The notes under the pieces: model-generated
The model's input: the letters and a program-made list of their open reading frames with translations, nothing else
What the model was told of the DNA's origin: nothing
Database searches by the model: none
Translations under genes and position numbers: made by a program
Origin: an uncultured Hyphomicrobiales bacterium
Lineage (GTDB): Bacteria > Pseudomonadota > Alphaproteobacteria > Rhizobiales > Rhizobiaceae
DNA: 64,000 bases
Direction of reading: 5' to 3'
Assembly: GCA_943908365.1 (NCBI GenBank)
Contig: CALTTH010000007.1
Location: forward strand, 18,539-82,538
Shown: piece after piece, positions 1 through 8,382 of the stretch
Layout of the letters: each line of letters begins with the position of its first letter
How positions within the stretch are numbered: position 1 is the first letter of the stretch

Positions 1-170
1 TCGACCTTTTCAATCGGGTTCAAAACAAAACGCCGATTGTGGTAACCAGCCTGCCCGAATCCCCCCAGCGTTCTGCGTGACGGATGAGGCGACGTGCCGA
101 ATTTCCAAAATATCGCGCTCGGCCAAACTGCCGTTTCTCCGGATCACCACCCAATCCACATAGTGGTTTT

Positions 171-659
171 ATGACAGGATTCAAACAGTTGACATTGGCT
201 TTTCTGGCTGGACTTTGCGTCTTGGCTGCCGACCAAGTGATAAAGCTTGTCGTCGTCGAATTCGTAATGCAACCCGCGAGGGAGATCCCGGTCCTTCCGT
301 TTCTCAACCTCATTTTGACCTTCAACCGGGGTGTAAGCTTTGGAATGTTTGCAGATCAGTTGGCAGACATCCCTGGGATCCTTGGTGGCGTCAAGATTCT
401 CGTTGTGCTGGGTTTGCTCATATGGGCGTTTTTGAGCAAGACCGCTGCTGAGGCGGTCTCACTTGGATTGATTGCTGGCGGCGCGGCGGGCAACATCGTA
501 GATCGGTTGCGCGACGGGGCGGTGACCGATTTCATAGATATATATGTCGGACGTTGGCACTGGCCGGCATTTAACTTTGCAGACGTTGCAATTTTCTGCG
601 GCGCGGTCTTGTTTGTTTTGTCCACGCGGTCGACGAAAACGGCAACGCCCTCTCGATAG
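171..659 (+). CDS. lspA: Lipoprotein signal peptidase (signal peptidase II)
   Basis: Inner-membrane aspartic peptidase that removes the signal peptide of prolipoproteins. The 162-residue product has the family blocks in order: AADQ near residue 20, NRGVSFG at 52-58, GGAAGNIVDR at 103-112, VTDFIDIY at 118-125 and FNFAD at 134-138. D120 and D138 are the expected catalytic pair. Four hydrophobic segments are visible. I chose the ATG at 171 because it gives the normal length; an in-frame upstream ATG at 84 would add 29 non-conserved residues. No strong ribosome site is visible. LspA copies are often linked to Pb/Cd/Zn ATPases (pbrC in pbr-type clusters is such a peptidase), which fits the metal island to its right. 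It is probably an accessory copy rather than the chromosomal one. Confidence 0.93.
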   Translation: MTGFKQLTLAFLAGLCVLAADQVIKLVVVEFVMQPAREIPVLPFLNLILTFNRGVSFGMFADQLADIPGILGGVKILVVLGLLIWAFLSKTAAEAVSLGLIAGGAAGNIVDRLRDGAVTDFIDIYVGRWHWPAFNFADVAIFCGAVLFVLSTRSTKTATPSR

Positions 660-692
660 AGACTTCAACGTGAAGGATGTTAAAGACCGAAG

Positions 693-896
693 ATGTTTAT
701 TACGCCTCACCAAAAAAATGTTCTGGGTCCCGAGCCGTTAAGTCGCGCAAGAAGTCGGCAAAACCGCATCTTTTTGATTGTGTTGTTGACGTTCGTTGTC
801 GCTGTTTTCTCATTCAGCTTTGTGCACCTTGCGAAGGAGACAGGTCGTAGTATTCCCGAAGCTACACCTCGGCAACCAGAGCACCAAGGCAGTTAG
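693..896 (+). CDS. Small single-pass membrane protein, unknown function
   Basis: A 67-residue product with a basic N-terminal stretch (residues about 19-25), one hydrophobic segment at about 26-46 and a polar tail, so it is probably anchored with the tail outside. It starts 33 bases after the lspA stop on the same strand and may be co-transcribed. I do not recognise a family, and the ribosome site before the ATG is weak, so it could be non-coding. Confidence 0.4.
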   Translation: MFITPHQKNVLGPEPLSRARSRQNRIFLIVLLTFVVAVFSFSFVHLAKETGRSIPEATPRQPEHQGS

Positions 897-988
897 CCTT
901 GGAAGGTGCTCCTTGCTCCAGCCCAAGGCTGTAAGCCGGCATATTGGAGTGTGTTGGCTATCGTGCCGCTCCATCTACATCGAGCGGC

Positions 989-1648
989 TCAGGAACCGGA
1001 CTTTGCGGCCTGTATTTCGGTTTTGACCAGGTCGTAGAGTCCTTGCGGGCTGAACTCGGTGAGTGGCTTGCCGTTCACGAAGAAGGTCGGTGTCTGCTCG
1101 ACGCGGTTGGCCTTCACGTCGGCAATGTCCTGGGCCAGCACGGCATCCACTTCGGGGGTGGTTGCCTCCTTGCGGGCAGGTTCAAGGTCCAGCCCTGCTC
1201 CGGCTGCGATCTGCCAGGCCTTTTCGATATCGGGCGCGCCATGGTCGGCCCATTCGGCCTGGTTGGCAAATAGGGCCTCCAGGACCGGCTGGAACTTGTC
1301 CTGCTTCCTAGCGGCTTCCAGGATCCTGACGGCCTCATCGGAGCCTTCGTGCAGCGGCGTGTAGCGCAGCACGAGCCGTACGTCTTCGCCGGTCTCATGC
1401 ATGATCTGCTTCACGATCGGATAGAATGCGCTGCACGCCTCGCATGAAGGATCGAAGAACTCGACGATCGTGACGGGTGCGGCCTCCGACCCCATGACCG
1501 GAGAATGCGGCCTGACCAAGCTGTCGCCAGACAAGACTGCAACGGCTTGTGGCGCTGAGCCGTCCCTGCTGCTGTAGAGCATTGCAGCCCCTCCGAATAT
1601 GACGATGGCAACGAATGCCGTGAGCATGACAAGGGCACGTTTGGTCAA
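989..1648 (-). CDS. Membrane-anchored DsbA-like thiol oxidoreductase
   Basis: Thioredoxin-fold protein of the DsbA/DsbG type, expected to form or transfer disulfides in the periplasm. The 219-residue product has an N-terminal membrane anchor (residues 5-25), the redox motif CEAC at 69-72 after EFFDPS, and the cis-proline motif QTPTFFVNG near residue 188. The start is a TTG at 1648: GGAGA lies a few bases upstream, and the TTG overlaps the TGA of the upstream dsbB gene (TTGA), so the two are translationally coupled. It forms an operon with dsbB, its likely electron acceptor. Longer in-frame starts would overlap dsbB almost completely and add non-conserved residues. Confidence 0.9.
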   Translation of the reverse strand: MTKRALVMLTAFVAIVIFGGAAMLYSSRDGSAPQAVAVLSGDSLVRPHSPVMGSEAAPVTIVEFFDPSCEACSAFYPIVKQIMHETGEDVRLVLRYTPLHEGSDEAVRILEAARKQDKFQPVLEALFANQAEWADHGAPDIEKAWQIAAGAGLDLEPARKEATTPEVDAVLAQDIADVKANRVEQTPTFFVNGKPLTEFSPQGLYDLVKTEIQAAKSGS

Positions 1649-2088
1649 GACTGGATTCTCCGACGGACGATGAGCAAGAGGGCGATGATGGCGGTGAAAG
1701 ACGCAAGGGAAAGAAGTGGAAGCGGAACTGTTCCAAGCAGCGTCATGGCGTCGCCCGAACAGGACGGTCCTTGCCCGCAGGGCTTGATCGCAGTCGGCAC
1801 AAGCTTGAAGTAGACGAGGTTGTGGAACGCCGCGATCAGCCAGCCGACGAGGGCGACAGGAAGGGCATATCGCCACGCGTAACCATCCGAACGGAAGCTC
1901 GCCACCGCAAGGATCACGACCAGCGGAAACATGAACGCGCGTTGGTGCCAACAGAGATCGCAAGGAAGCTGCCCCATGACTTCACCGATGAAAAGCGCGC
2001 CAAGGGTCGCGACCAAGGCGACGATCCACGCACCAAAAAGAGGCGCCCATGCGGTGTCCGGTGCGGGAGTTGTCAGTTTTTGCTCCAT
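1645..2088 (-). CDS. dsbB: Disulfide bond formation protein DsbB-like
   Basis: Inner-membrane quinone-linked oxidase that re-oxidises DsbA-type proteins. The 147-residue product has four hydrophobic segments, a first cysteine pair C43/C46 in PCDLCWHQR, and a second pair C104/C110 in CGQGPSC. This is the pattern of the short DsbB/BdbC family. It is the first gene of the dsbB-dsbA operon. A candidate promoter with a 19-bp spacer lies about 35 bp upstream, so expression may be metal-dependent. Confidence 0.9.
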   Translation of the reverse strand: MEQKLTTPAPDTAWAPLFGAWIVALVATLGALFIGEVMGQLPCDLCWHQRAFMFPLVVILAVASFRSDGYAWRYALPVALVGWLIAAFHNLVYFKLVPTAIKPCGQGPSCSGDAMTLLGTVPLPLLSLASFTAIIALLLIVRRRIQS

Positions 2089-2121
2089 TCGGCGTCTTTC
2101 AAGCGGTATCGAGTCACTGAG

Positions 2122-2152
2122 ATGATGAACCCTCTACCAGATGCAAGGTCAA
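2122..2152 (-). promoter_or_regulatory. Candidate MerR-family promoter of dsbB-dsbA
   Basis: On the minus strand, TTGACC at 2152-2147 is followed by exactly 19 bases and CATCAT at 2127-2122. The spacer begins TTGCAT and ends AGAGGGTT, which resembles the layout of CueR-type copper promoters (TTGACCTTCC...GGAAGGTT). The long 19-bp spacer is the hallmark of MerR-family activation. Its dyad differs from the CTAG dyad at the other metal promoters here, so it may answer to a different regulator. Seen by eye only. Confidence 0.5.
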
Positions 2153-2202
2153 GAGCCTGCCTCACCATCACAGCGCTCCGCGATCGGTGATGGTGCCGCA
2201 GC

Positions 2203-3168
2203 TCAAACGACATTCGTCGGCGCGAGCGTGCAATCCATCCCTCCGTACTCGACCTGCAGTGTCGCGTGGTGGATTCGGTAGCGCTCGAGCAATTCGGTGC
2301 GGGCGTCGACTATAAACTGGTCACCAGATGTTCCGTCAGGCGCTACCAGATGGACCGTCAGCGCCGTCTCCGACGTGCTCATGGGCCAGATGTGAAGGTC
2401 ATGCACGTCCGAAACGCCAGGCAGGCCTGCCAGATAATCCCGAACGCCAGCGGCATCTATACCGTCCGGGACGGCGTTCAACGACATCGCTACGCTGCCT
2501 TTCAATAGGCCCCAGGTGCTCCACAGGATCACGACGACGATCACCAGGCTCACTGCGGGATCGATCCATGCCCACCCCGTCTTGAGGATGAGAAGCCCCG
2601 CGACAACCACGCCAGCCGACACTGCGGCGTCGGCTGCCATATGCAGATATGCGCCGCGGATGTTCAGATCGCCCTTGCTGCCGGAGGAGAAGAGGTACGC
2701 CGTCACGCCGTTGATCAGGATGCCGATACCAGCCACGATAATGACGGTAAGGCCAGCGACAGGTGCGGGATCCGAGAAGCGGCCGATGGCCTCCCAGGCG
2801 ATCGCTCCGACGGCCACCAGAAGCAGCATCGCGTTGGCGAGTGCGGCCAGGATGGAGGAAGCTCCCAGTCCATAGGTGTACTTTGGCGTCGGAAGGCGCT
2901 TTGCGAGCATCACCGCTATCCACGCCACCACAAGGGCAAGGACGTCGGAGAGGTTGTGGCCCGCATCCGCGAGCAGCGCCATGGAGTTCGCATATAGGCC
3001 GTACCCGGCTTCAACCGCGACGAATATGGTGTTCAGAATGATGCCCACCGCGAAAGCCTTGCCGAAACTCGCCGGAGCGTGCGCGTGACCGGGCCGTCCA
3101 TGCTTGTGATCGCCTCCAGCACGTCCGGAGTGATCATGACCGTCGTTGTCATCATGCTGGTGGGTCAT
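2203..3168 (-). CDS. Cation diffusion facilitator, Zn/Cd exporter (CzcD/ZitB type)
   Basis: Inner-membrane proton/metal antiporter of the CDF family, 321 residues. The first 31 residues are rich in His and Asp (HDHSG, HKHGRPGHAH) and probably bind metal. Six hydrophobic segments follow. The transport site is two HxxxD motifs, H71-D75 in the second segment and H176-D180 in the fifth, the set typical of Zn/Cd-selective members. A cytoplasmic C-terminal domain (about 215-321) with HDLHIWPM is present. The start at 3168 is the only one keeping the His-rich N-terminus. The promoter at 3235-3265 has a MerR-type operator, so induction by the MerR protein at 3642-4058 is likely. Confidence 0.94.
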   Translation of the reverse strand: MTHQHDDNDGHDHSGRAGGDHKHGRPGHAHAPASFGKAFAVGIILNTIFVAVEAGYGLYANSMALLADAGHNLSDVLALVVAWIAVMLAKRLPTPKYTYGLGASSILAALANAMLLLVAVGAIAWEAIGRFSDPAPVAGLTVIIVAGIGILINGVTAYLFSSGSKGDLNIRGAYLHMAADAAVSAGVVVAGLLILKTGWAWIDPAVSLVIVVVILWSTWGLLKGSVAMSLNAVPDGIDAAGVRDYLAGLPGVSDVHDLHIWPMSTSETALTVHLVAPDGTSGDQFIVDARTELLERYRIHHATLQVEYGGMDCTLAPTNVV

Positions 3169-3234
3169 CGACCTCGTCCTTTTTGATCGCTCCGCATTTT
3201 GTCCAGATCAACATCCTCTTCCTATATCTCGTCC

Positions 3235-3265
3235 ACGATACATCCTCTAGCAACTAGAGGAGCAA
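3235..3265 (-). promoter_or_regulatory. MerR-type promoter/operator of the CDF gene
   Basis: Minus strand: -35 TTGCTC (3265-3260), 19-bp spacer, -10 TATCGT (3240-3235). The spacer holds a perfect 7-bp dyad CCTCTAG-3-CTAGAGG (3244-3260). A 19-bp spacer with a central dyad is the architecture of promoters activated by MerR-family metal sensors. The ATPase promoter at 11006-11036 is almost the same. Confidence 0.8.
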
Positions 3266-3395
3266 GTGTTGGAAGGCAGGTTTCCCTGTCGCCAAATGTA
3301 ACAGCGCGGATCGACGCTTCTACCACCCGGAGGAACAGGAACAAAGCAGGGTAGACCGCGTTACACGGTAGTCGATGAGCAGAAAGGAACACGCC

Positions 3396-3584
3396 ATGAC
3401 ACCGGAAAAACCAGGACCTCATCACGATCATCCGGGGCATACTCCGGGCGATCTGGACGAGCATGGTCACCGCGACAAATCTGTCAAGGAAAAGCCGGGT
3501 CCTCATCATGATCATCCCGGCCATCAGCCCGGCGATCTGGACGAACACGGCCACCGCGACAAGAGCGCGCCGCCGAAACCCTGA
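3396..3584 (+). CDS. Histidine-rich small protein made of two near-identical repeats
   Basis: A 62-residue product that is almost entirely two copies of a 26-residue unit (residues 4-29 and 32-57). Each unit carries HHDHPGH and DEHGHRDKS, giving seven histidines per unit. There is no signal peptide and no hydrophobic core, so it is probably an unstructured cytoplasmic metal buffer or chaperone. I chose the ATG at 3396 because AAAGGA lies 8 bases upstream; the in-frame ATG at 3375 lacks a site. It lies between the CDF exporter and the merR gene, read away from the exporter. The DNA is also duplicated, which suggests a recent internal tandem duplication. Metal binding is inferred from composition only. 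Confidence 0.7.
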   Translation: MTPEKPGPHHDHPGHTPGDLDEHGHRDKSVKEKPGPHHDHPGHQPGDLDEHGHRDKSAPPKP

Positions 3585-3641
3585 CCGCATCGTGGCGGGG
3601 GGAGCGAAGGCTCCTCCTCCAAATTCTTTGGCCGATAACGT

Positions 3642-4058
3642 TTAGGAATGATCGGTCTCGCAGAGTTCGTGATTAGCCAGCGCCCTGATTACGTAGCAAT
3701 CCTTGACCTGAGTTCCGTGGCAGTGGCTTGTGATGCGCTCCAGCTCCGTTTCCAGCTTCCTCAATTTTGCGATCTTGTCGCGCACCTCTAGGAGCTGCGT
3801 CGCCGCGATCCGGTCCGCATCGGCGCACGGCCGCTCGGGATGCTGGCTGAGATCGATCAGTTCCCGGATCGCCTCGATCGTTAGTCCGAGTTCCCTGGCA
3901 TGGCGGATGAAGGACAGGCGCTCCTGCTCCTGCCCGGAATATCGCCGCTGGTTTCCCTCCGAACGCTCCGAATGCGACAGCAGCCCCATTTGCTCATAGT
4001 AGCGGATCGTTGGTATCTTGACGCCTGTCGAGCGTGACAGATCACCAATTGTGAACAT
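3642..4058 (-). CDS. MerR-family metal-responsive regulator (Zn/Cd/Pb type)
   Basis: Transcription activator of the CadR/ZntR/PbrR branch, 138 residues, the normal length. It begins MFTIGDLSRSTGVKIPTIRYY, a canonical MerR winged helix (residues 1-70). A dimerisation helix covers about 80-110. The metal ligands expected for Zn/Cd/Pb sensors are present: C78 in PCADAD, and C113 and C121 in the loop SHCHGTQVKDC. The ATG at 4058 is preceded by GGGGAG. Upstream in-frame codons add non-conserved residues. It is the obvious candidate to control the 19-bp-spacer promoters at 3235, 4871 and 11006. Confidence 0.92.
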   Translation of the reverse strand: MFTIGDLSRSTGVKIPTIRYYEQMGLLSHSERSEGNQRRYSGQEQERLSFIRHARELGLTIEAIRELIDLSQHPERPCADADRIAATQLLEVRDKIAKLRKLETELERITSHCHGTQVKDCYVIRALANHELCETDHS

Positions 4059-4256
4059 GAACGGACTCCCCAAAATAGCTACGGTGACTAGAGATCTGGC
4101 GTCGAAAGCAGGTGTAGTCAATAGGCGTGCGCACTCCTTGGAGTGGTACGCCTTCGAAAAGGTGAATTGCGTTGTCGCCATGACTGCGACAGTTAGAGCT
4201 ATCCGAGCGTGAGGGTGCGCACGCCTTTCGACATATGACATTCACTGGACATACAG

Positions 4257-4748
4257 ATGCGAGAAATTGCCGTGGTTTTGGTGGCCGCCTTCAGCGCTCT
4301 GTTCGGGCCGACCGGCGCTCGGGCCTCTTTCCCGCCGCTCGCGTCGGACGTGCCGGTCATCGAGCATGCGGAGATCATCCTGGGACCGCGTGGAACCAAG
4401 GATCGGGCTTTTTTGATTATATGGAACGGCACGTCCGAGGAAAAATCGATCACATGCCTTCGGATCGCCGGATACGGTCGAATAGCGCTCGTTCAGGCAG
4501 GTAGAACACCGGCTGAACGCTACACGAGCGATATCGATGACATGATCCTGACCGTTCCGAGCAATTCGGAAGTGTACATGAAACCGAATACCGTGTTCTT
4601 CTCCATCGAGAGAGTGGGCGAACTTGAAGGCACCGTCGAGATAGAAGTCGAGATCGATAACAGCTACACGATCAAGTCGATCGTCGCACTAAAGCCATCC
4701 GGCTCCAGCGTTACAAGCCACCACCACGGTGAAGCCAACGACGGGTGA
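4257..4748 (+). CDS. Secreted protein, possibly PCuAC-like
   Basis: A 163-residue product with a cleavable signal peptide (MREIAVVLVAAFSALFGPTGARA) and a mature domain of about 120 residues rich in beta-strand-forming sequence. The segment DRAFLIIWNGTSEEKSI is reminiscent of the xxYLTIxNxGxxxDxL stretch of periplasmic copper chaperones (PCuAC, DUF461). The methionine and histidine copper ligands are not clearly conserved; only M528-type positions such as YMKPN and a C-terminal SHHHGEAND cluster could bind metal. It lies in the metal island. The family assignment is tentative; that it is exported is more certain. Confidence 0.6.
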   Translation: MREIAVVLVAAFSALFGPTGARASFPPLASDVPVIEHAEIILGPRGTKDRAFLIIWNGTSEEKSITCLRIAGYGRIALVQAGRTPAERYTSDIDDMILTVPSNSEVYMKPNTVFFSIERVGELEGTVEIEVEIDNSYTIKSIVALKPSGSSVTSHHHGEANDG

Positions 4749-4870
4749 GGTCGACGGCCCGGAACGCGTCCACGTCACCGTGGTGGCCAGATGTTTCCGC
4801 TCAACTGGCGGATTCCACTAAAAATGGTGATCGAGGGGCGCGATTTCGCGAAAAATCTGGCAGGGACCGC

Positions 4871-4901
4871 TTGCAGCTAAAGCTACTAGAGGTCTTATGA
4901 A
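4871..4901 (+). promoter_or_regulatory. MerR-type promoter of the dsbA-ppiC operon
   Basis: Plus strand: -35 TTGCAG (4871-4876), 19-bp spacer, -10 TATGAA (4896-4901), 25 bp before the dsbA start. The spacer contains CTACTAGAGG, the right half of the same CTAG dyad found before the CDF and ATPase genes; the left half is degenerate. This ties the periplasmic folding genes to the metal regulator. Confidence 0.65.
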
Positions 4902-4925
4902 GAAGCCCTGGAATCAGGAGCAAAC

Positions 4926-5561
4926 ATGAAACGCAGAACCCTTCTTTCAAAGGTATCCGTCGGTGCGATAGCGCTTGGCCTTGGCATCTCCGCCGGGGTT
5001 GCACAGGAAACTCCTCCTGATCTGATGGCACCAGGGCCGCTTCCGGAAAAGTCGTTCGGACGCGATGATGCTCCGGTAACTGTCATCGAGTATGCTTCGA
5101 TGACCTGCGGACATTGTCAGCGCTTCCACCTGGAGACCTTTCCCGCCATCAAGAAAGACTACATCGACACCGGAAAGGTGCGGTTCATCTTCCGTGAGTT
5201 TCCCTTCGACCCGCGGTCAACGGCTGCATTCATGCTGGCCCGCTGTGTCGGAGACGACAAGTGGTATCCAACGGTTGACCTGCTGTTCCGGACCCAGGAG
5301 AAATGGGCGCGGGCGGAAAGCGGCAGCGATGCGCTCAGGTCGGCTATGGCCGTCACAGGTATGTCGACCAAGGACTTCGAGGCCTGTCTGGGCGACCAGG
5401 CGCTGCTGGAAAAGGTCAACGCCGTCGCAGAAGGCGGAAAGAAGCTCGGGGTCGATGCGACACCGACGTTCTTCATCAACGGAAAAATGGAGTCGGGTGC
5501 TCTATCGATCGCGCAGTTCGCGAAGATCGTCGACCCGCTTGTGGCCGCGGCCGGAAAATAA
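4926..5561 (+). CDS. Periplasmic DsbA-family thiol:disulfide oxidoreductase
   Basis: Soluble periplasmic DsbA-like protein, 211 residues. Residues 1-26 form a twin-basic signal peptide (MKRRTLLSK...AGVAQ). The redox motif CGHC is at 61-64, preceded by EYASMT as in DsbA of alphaproteobacteria. The cis-proline motif ATPTFFING lies near 178. CAGGAG sits just before the ATG. It is followed after 21 bp by the parvulin gene and shares the metal-type promoter at 4871-4901. It is distinct from the membrane-anchored DsbA at 989-1648, so the island carries two oxidases. Confidence 0.93.
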   Translation: MKRRTLLSKVSVGAIALGLGISAGVAQETPPDLMAPGPLPEKSFGRDDAPVTVIEYASMTCGHCQRFHLETFPAIKKDYIDTGKVRFIFREFPFDPRSTAAFMLARCVGDDKWYPTVDLLFRTQEKWARAESGSDALRSAMAVTGMSTKDFEACLGDQALLEKVNAVAEGGKKLGVDATPTFFINGKMESGALSIAQFAKIVDPLVAAAGK

Positions 5562-5582
5562 GAACCAGATCGGGAAGACACC

Positions 5583-6464
5583 ATGAAGTTTGAGACGTTT
5601 TTGATAACACGCCACAAGGTGCTGATCTCCTCGGCGCTCATTTTCTGCGCAACGATGGGCGGCAACGTCTCCGCTGCCGATGTCGTCGCACGGGTGAACG
5701 GCCAGGACATCACCGCCGCCGATGTCGATATCGCAGGAAAGCTGTATGCTGGATCGACCGGATCGATGCCGCCGGAGGCACGGATGTCCATGCTTGTCGA
5801 TGCTCTCATCGAGTTCAGGGTCGTCGCAGACGCCGCCAAGGCCGCAGGTTTCGACCAGGATGAGGACTACAAGCGGCAAGTCGCGCTCCTGCAGGAACAG
5901 GTGCTGCGGACGATGTTCGTCGAAAAAACTGCCAAATCGACGGTCACGGACCAGATGGTCAAGGACACCTATGAAACCCAGGTGGCCAAAATTCCGCGCG
6001 TCGACGAAATCAGGGTGCGTCACATCCTGCTCGCGACGGAAGACGAGGCATTGGCAGCAATGCAGGCCGTCAAGAATGGTGCGGCGTTCGAGGTAGTCGC
6101 TGCGGAACGCTCGAAGGATGAAACCGCGAAAACCAACGGCGGTGACCTGGGGTACGCCTCGCAGGAGCAGATGCTGCCCGAGATTGTCGAGGCGGTGTCG
6201 AAGCTGAAACCGGGAGAGATTGTGACGACCCCTGTGAAGACCAGCTTCGGGTTCTACGTCGTGAAACTGGAAGACAGAAGAACACGGCCGCTTCCACCTC
6301 TCGAAGCTGTGTCGGGCCAGATCCGGAGTTCGCTTGAAAACGGCGCCGCCAGCAAGATCATCGCCGACCTCAAGTCAAAGGCCAAAGTCGAGAAGCTCGT
6401 TCCAGACGTCGCGCCGCCAGCCGAAGCGGACGGCCATGATCATTCACAGGAACAGCCGAAATAG
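5583..6464 (+). CDS. Periplasmic parvulin-type peptidyl-prolyl isomerase (PpiC/SurA-like)
   Basis: Protein-folding catalyst of the periplasm, 293 residues. A signal peptide (about residues 1-35) precedes a helical SurA/PrsA-like N-terminal region (about 36-135). A parvulin domain follows at about 140-233, starting with IRVRHILLATEDEA and containing GGDLGYAS and the FGFYVVKLEDRR end strand. The tail is short and ends in HDHSQEQPK, with a possible metal-binding HDH. It follows the dsbA gene by 21 bp in the same operon. Confidence 0.92.
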   Translation: MKFETFLITRHKVLISSALIFCATMGGNVSAADVVARVNGQDITAADVDIAGKLYAGSTGSMPPEARMSMLVDALIEFRVVADAAKAAGFDQDEDYKRQVALLQEQVLRTMFVEKTAKSTVTDQMVKDTYETQVAKIPRVDEIRVRHILLATEDEALAAMQAVKNGAAFEVVAAERSKDETAKTNGGDLGYASQEQMLPEIVEAVSKLKPGEIVTTPVKTSFGFYVVKLEDRRTRPLPPLEAVSGQIRSSLENGAASKIIADLKSKAKVEKLVPDVAPPAEADGHDHSQEQPK

Positions 6465-6657
6465 ACGAACTGCTAAGGGCCTGGACGAAAAGCCACGGAC
6501 AAGGGCTTCAAGATAGTCTGATGCTGCGTGAGTTCGGCCGCCTCCAACCGTAACTTGGGGAAGGCTGACGAACTTGTGAATGACTTCAACCGACATGCTG
6601 CTTGGCGCGACCGTGCCCGCACGTTAATGCAACCCAACGATACCGTCCGGACATGCA

Positions 6658-7752
6658 ATGCAGAGCGTTCGATACATGATCATGGCCCACGACAGCATGC
6701 AGATATTTTCGGCCTCAAGCCGTTTTTTGAAAGCTTTAGCATCTTGTGTCGTATCGACGCTGGCACGGACGCTCGCGCTTCTCGCGCTCACAGCCATCGT
6801 GTCTGGATGTGTCTCCACGACGCTCGACGACCTGGGTGATCCATCGCCCGTGATTCCGGCGAAGCTCGTAACCGAGATGCGCGAAAAGAAGATGTCCCCG
6901 GAAAGCCCGGTGCTGATCCGAATTTTCAAGAAGGAGAGCGAGCTCGAGGTCTGGAAACAGGACGCCTCAGGCAAATTCGCCCTTCTCAAGACCTATCCCA
7001 TGTGCAGATGGTCGGGCAAGCTCGGGCCGAAAACGAAGACAGGCGATCGCCAGGCACCCGAAGGTTTCTACCATGTCTCCGCGGGCATGCTGAATCCGAA
7101 GTCGCAATACTACCTGTCGTTCAACCTCGGCTATCCGAACCGCCTCGAATCCGCACTTGGCTACACAGGCGAGGCGCTGATGGTGCATGGCGCCTGCTCG
7201 TCGTCGGGGTGCTACGCGCTCACTGATCAAGGTGTCGGCGAAATCTATGCGCTCGCTCAGAAATCGCTGTCTGCGGGCCAGGCGAAGTTCCAGGTTCAGG
7301 CCTATCCCTTCCGCATGACGCCGGAGAACCTCGCCATGTACGCCGGCGACGAGAACTTCGGTTTCTGGAAGGCTCTAAAAGAAGGATACGACATTTTCGA
7401 AGTGACAAGGCGGCAGCCGAAGGTGTCCGTCTGCGGACGTCGGTACGTCTTTGACAAGGAGTTTGAGCGCGAACCAACCGACCCACTCGCGGAATGTCCT
7501 CCGTCCATCGGGCAGGTGGATCTGAGGGTCGCTGCAAAGCGCCAGCTTGAAGACAAGGCTCTGGCGGAACTGCTCTCAAAAGGCCAGTCATCGGTGGTGA
7601 CCGCCTACGTCGACGGGGGAATGCATCCGAGTTTTCGCGAATTGATGAAAAAGAACGGGCCTGAAAAACTGGCTGCGAAGATCTCGGTCATCAAGTATCC
7701 GATCAGCAGGCCGGAAGCGGCGCTCGCTGATCCCTTTGCAGGATCGGACTAA
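6658..7752 (+). CDS. L,D-transpeptidase (YkuD/YafK family), probable lipoprotein
   Basis: Cell-wall enzyme expected to act on peptidoglycan cross-links or on attachment of proteins to murein. The catalytic motif HGACSSSGC is at residues 177-185, with C185 the nucleophile and H177 upstream, as in YafK/DpaA-like proteins. Residues about 30-51 form a hydrophobic segment ending in a lipobox-like IVSGC, so the protein is probably a lipoprotein processed by signal peptidase II, present at the left end of this island. The start is uncertain: ATGs at 6658, 6676, 6682 and 6697 are all possible. The part after residue 190 is long compared with the minimal domain. Confidence 0.88.
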   Translation: MQSVRYMIMAHDSMQIFSASSRFLKALASCVVSTLARTLALLALTAIVSGCVSTTLDDLGDPSPVIPAKLVTEMREKKMSPESPVLIRIFKKESELEVWKQDASGKFALLKTYPMCRWSGKLGPKTKTGDRQAPEGFYHVSAGMLNPKSQYYLSFNLGYPNRLESALGYTGEALMVHGACSSSGCYALTDQGVGEIYALAQKSLSAGQAKFQVQAYPFRMTPENLAMYAGDENFGFWKALKEGYDIFEVTRRQPKVSVCGRRYVFDKEFEREPTDPLAECPPSIGQVDLRVAAKRQLEDKALAELLSKGQSSVVTAYVDGGMHPSFRELMKKNGPEKLAAKISVIKYPISRPEAALADPFAGSD

Positions 7753-7761
7753 CGGATAGGC

Positions 7762-8382
7762 TTAGTTTTCGACCGAACCGACAGCGAGGTCCTCGCCGTT
7801 CGTTATAGTGACCCAACGTCCGCTATTGAATGATGCCTGCCGCTTGAGGAATTTGTAAGACGTCTTGCTCCACAGCAAGACGTCTTCTTCAAGGTTGTCG
7901 AGGATGAAATCGCCCTGCGATGTCCGTACGGTCACAACGGCGTGGCCTTCGCCATCCGGCTTCAGAAGCACCGTCATGAGCAGGTCCGCCGCCGAAAAAC
8001 CCTGCTCCATGAGCGTGCGACGCTTGAGCAACGCGTAGTCTTCACAATCGCCGGCGTCCGAGGGATAGGCCCAGACCTCGTCTTTGCCATAGAGGTCCTC
8101 GTCGGTGATCGGTGCGATGGCCGCGTTGACCGACGAGTTGATCTCGCGGATCACCTGCCACCCCCGCTCGGTGACCCGAGGCGGCGTTGTCGATCCGGAC
8201 TTGATCGAGCACTCGTTCACGTACTGTTGGCAGAATTCGTAGTGGCCGATGGGCTGGGACGTTACGGAGCCAGTCTGCATCCATATCGATGTCACGGAAG
8301 GGGCGGGGATTGCCGAGCCTGCAGAAAACACAAACGCTGCGAGTGCGACCGCTGCATTTCCGATTGTCCGCATTCCTGACAT
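7762..8382 (-). CDS. Transglutaminase-like cysteine peptidase (BTLCP, DUF920)
   Basis: Periplasmic protein of the bacterial transglutaminase-like cysteine peptidase family, of which LapG is a studied member. The 206-residue product has a signal peptide (residues 1-27) and the Cys-His-Asp triad C113 in GDCEDYALLKR, H147 in GHAVVTV and D162 in GDFILDN. It is convergent with the L,D-transpeptidase gene, with only 9 bp between stops. I used the ATG at 8382; ATGs at 8412 and 8373 are alternatives. Rhizobia have several copies of this family with poorly known roles. Confidence 0.87.
   Translation of the reverse strand: MSGMRTIGNAAVALAAFVFSAGSAIPAPSVTSIWMQTGSVTSQPIGHYEFCQQYVNECSIKSGSTTPPRVTERGWQVIREINSSVNAAIAPITDEDLYGKDEVWAYPSDAGDCEDYALLKRRTLMEQGFSAADLLMTVLLKPDGEGHAVVTVRTSQGDFILDNLEEDVLLWSKTSYKFLKRQASFNSGRWVTITNGEDLAVGSVEN

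Noticed and set aside
4080..4125. A MerR-type operator before the merR gene itself (CTAGAGATCTGG region)
   Set aside because: The dyad is poor and the -35/-10 spacing could be read in several ways, so autoregulation is possible but not shown.
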